A stretch of DNA of 64,000 nt, taken from Rhodococcus sp. WMMA185. GTDB lineage: Bacteria > Actinomycetota > Actinomycetes > Mycobacteriales > Mycobacteriaceae. Made by a program: the position numbers and the translations under genes. Position 1 is the stretch's first letter. Every line of letters starts with the position of its first letter. The notes beneath the pieces were generated by a model. It saw only the letters and a list, made by a program, of their open reading frames with translations. It was not told the DNA's origin and did no database searches. The stretch lies in assembly GCF_001767395.1 (NCBI RefSeq), contig NZ_CP017014.1, forward strand, positions 2,798,501-2,862,500, given 5' to 3'. Shown here piece after piece: positions 63,610 to 64,000 of this stretch.

Positions 63610-64000
63610 ATGAGAACGGCCAGCACCGGAACCTCACGCCAACTGAGGATTTCGATGGTCTCCGCCAACGCCAGTCCGCTCGATGTGTCGGAAGGCGGTG
63701 ACATCAGGGGTCAGAACATTCACCTCGCCGAGCTGTCTGCGGCCCTGACGCGGGCAGGTCATGCCGTCACCGTCTACACACGGAAAGACAGCGAGGATCT
63801 CCCCACACGCGTAACGGCGCCAGGCGGGTACACCGTCGTTCACGTACCCGCGGGACCGCCGCGGCGGACGTCCGACGAGGAAACCCTTTCGTCGATGGGC
63901 GCGTTCGGCGGGTTCCTGAAGTCCGAGTGGGAGAACGAACGGCCTGACATTGTTCACGCTCACTATTGGATGTCGGGGATAGCGACGCAACTGGCGGCCC
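63610..64000 (+). CDS. Glycosyltransferase (GT-B, MshA-like), cut by window end
   Basis: Only about 130 codons are visible. They have the GT4 start RISMVSANASPLDVSEGGDIRGQNIHLAEL and DIVHAHYWMSGIATQLAA, like the N-terminal domain of MshA and related actinobacterial glycosyltransferases. The acceptor-binding residues and the C-terminal nucleotide-sugar domain lie outside the window. The start may be ATG 63610 or the in-frame ATG 63559. Confidence 0.82.
   Translation, partial: MRTASTGTSRQLRISMVSANASPLDVSEGGDIRGQNIHLAELSAALTRAGHAVTVYTRKDSEDLPTRVTAPGGYTVVHVPAGPPRRTSDEETLSSMGAFGGFLKSEWENERPDIVHAHYWMSGIATQLAA

Overview
The window is high-GC chromosomal DNA from a mycolic-acid actinobacterium, most probably a Rhodococcus. 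The evidence is mycothiol synthesis (mshA), senX3-regX3 downstream of gpmA, a heparin-binding-haemagglutinin-type protein (hbhA), a Rex repressor heading a hem operon, the 33-residue ribosomal protein bS22, and many GTG starts and 4-bp stop/start overlaps. From memory, the gene order follows the M. tuberculosis stretch Rv0472c to Rv0529 read right to left, interrupted by accessory DNA. No rRNA, tRNA or CRISPR array was seen.

Layout. 1-5.6 kb: System II cytochrome c maturation genes (ccsB, resB, ccdA, resA-like) with a histidine phosphatase and hemL, mostly joined by ATGA overlaps. 5.7-8.8 kb: a VOC protein, an SDR and 4-hydroxyphenylpyruvate dioxygenase (hpd), with a divergent Lrp/AsnC regulator. 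8.9-11.9 kb: a tnpB-only IS200/IS605-type element that has removed the 5' part of an acyl-CoA oxidase gene. 11.9-19.8 kb: the rex-hemA-hemC-hemD-hemB operon with three trailing membrane-protein genes, a Rex-type operator upstream and a glutaredoxin-like gene. 20-30.7 kb: a phosphatase/acyltransferase/epimerase cluster, bS22, a BldC-like HTH protein, proC, a MerR regulator with a large palindromic operator, and an exopolyphosphatase. 30.8-40.1 kb: regX3-senX3-gpmA, an acyl-CoA ligase, mshA, a PIG-L deacetylase and a tocopherol-cyclase-like protein.

40.1-47.9 kb is an accessory island. It starts with an N-terminally truncated plasmid-type protein fused exactly at the preceding stop codon, and ends with an N-terminally truncated conjugative coupling protein and a frameshifted DUF4913 gene. 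Between two related terminator modules lie secreted and membrane-protein genes: an LGFP-repeat protein, a hypothetical protein, an XRE regulator, and a small secreted glycine/alanine-rich protein that overlaps a two-helix membrane protein.

47.9-64 kb returns to core order: an SDR, an L,D-transpeptidase lipoprotein, murB, two DUF2505 proteins, methyltransferases, an AbiEi-like protein, DUF2993, deoC, purU, DUF2516, hbhA with its HTH gene and a palindromic operator, DUF445, a TetR regulator, a PPK2-family kinase and a glycosyltransferase cut by the window end.

Functionally the window centres on haem and c-type cytochrome production (hemL, hemACDB, ccs) under redox control by Rex, phosphate and polyphosphate control (senX3-regX3, ppx, ppk2), mycothiol synthesis, and cell-envelope maintenance.
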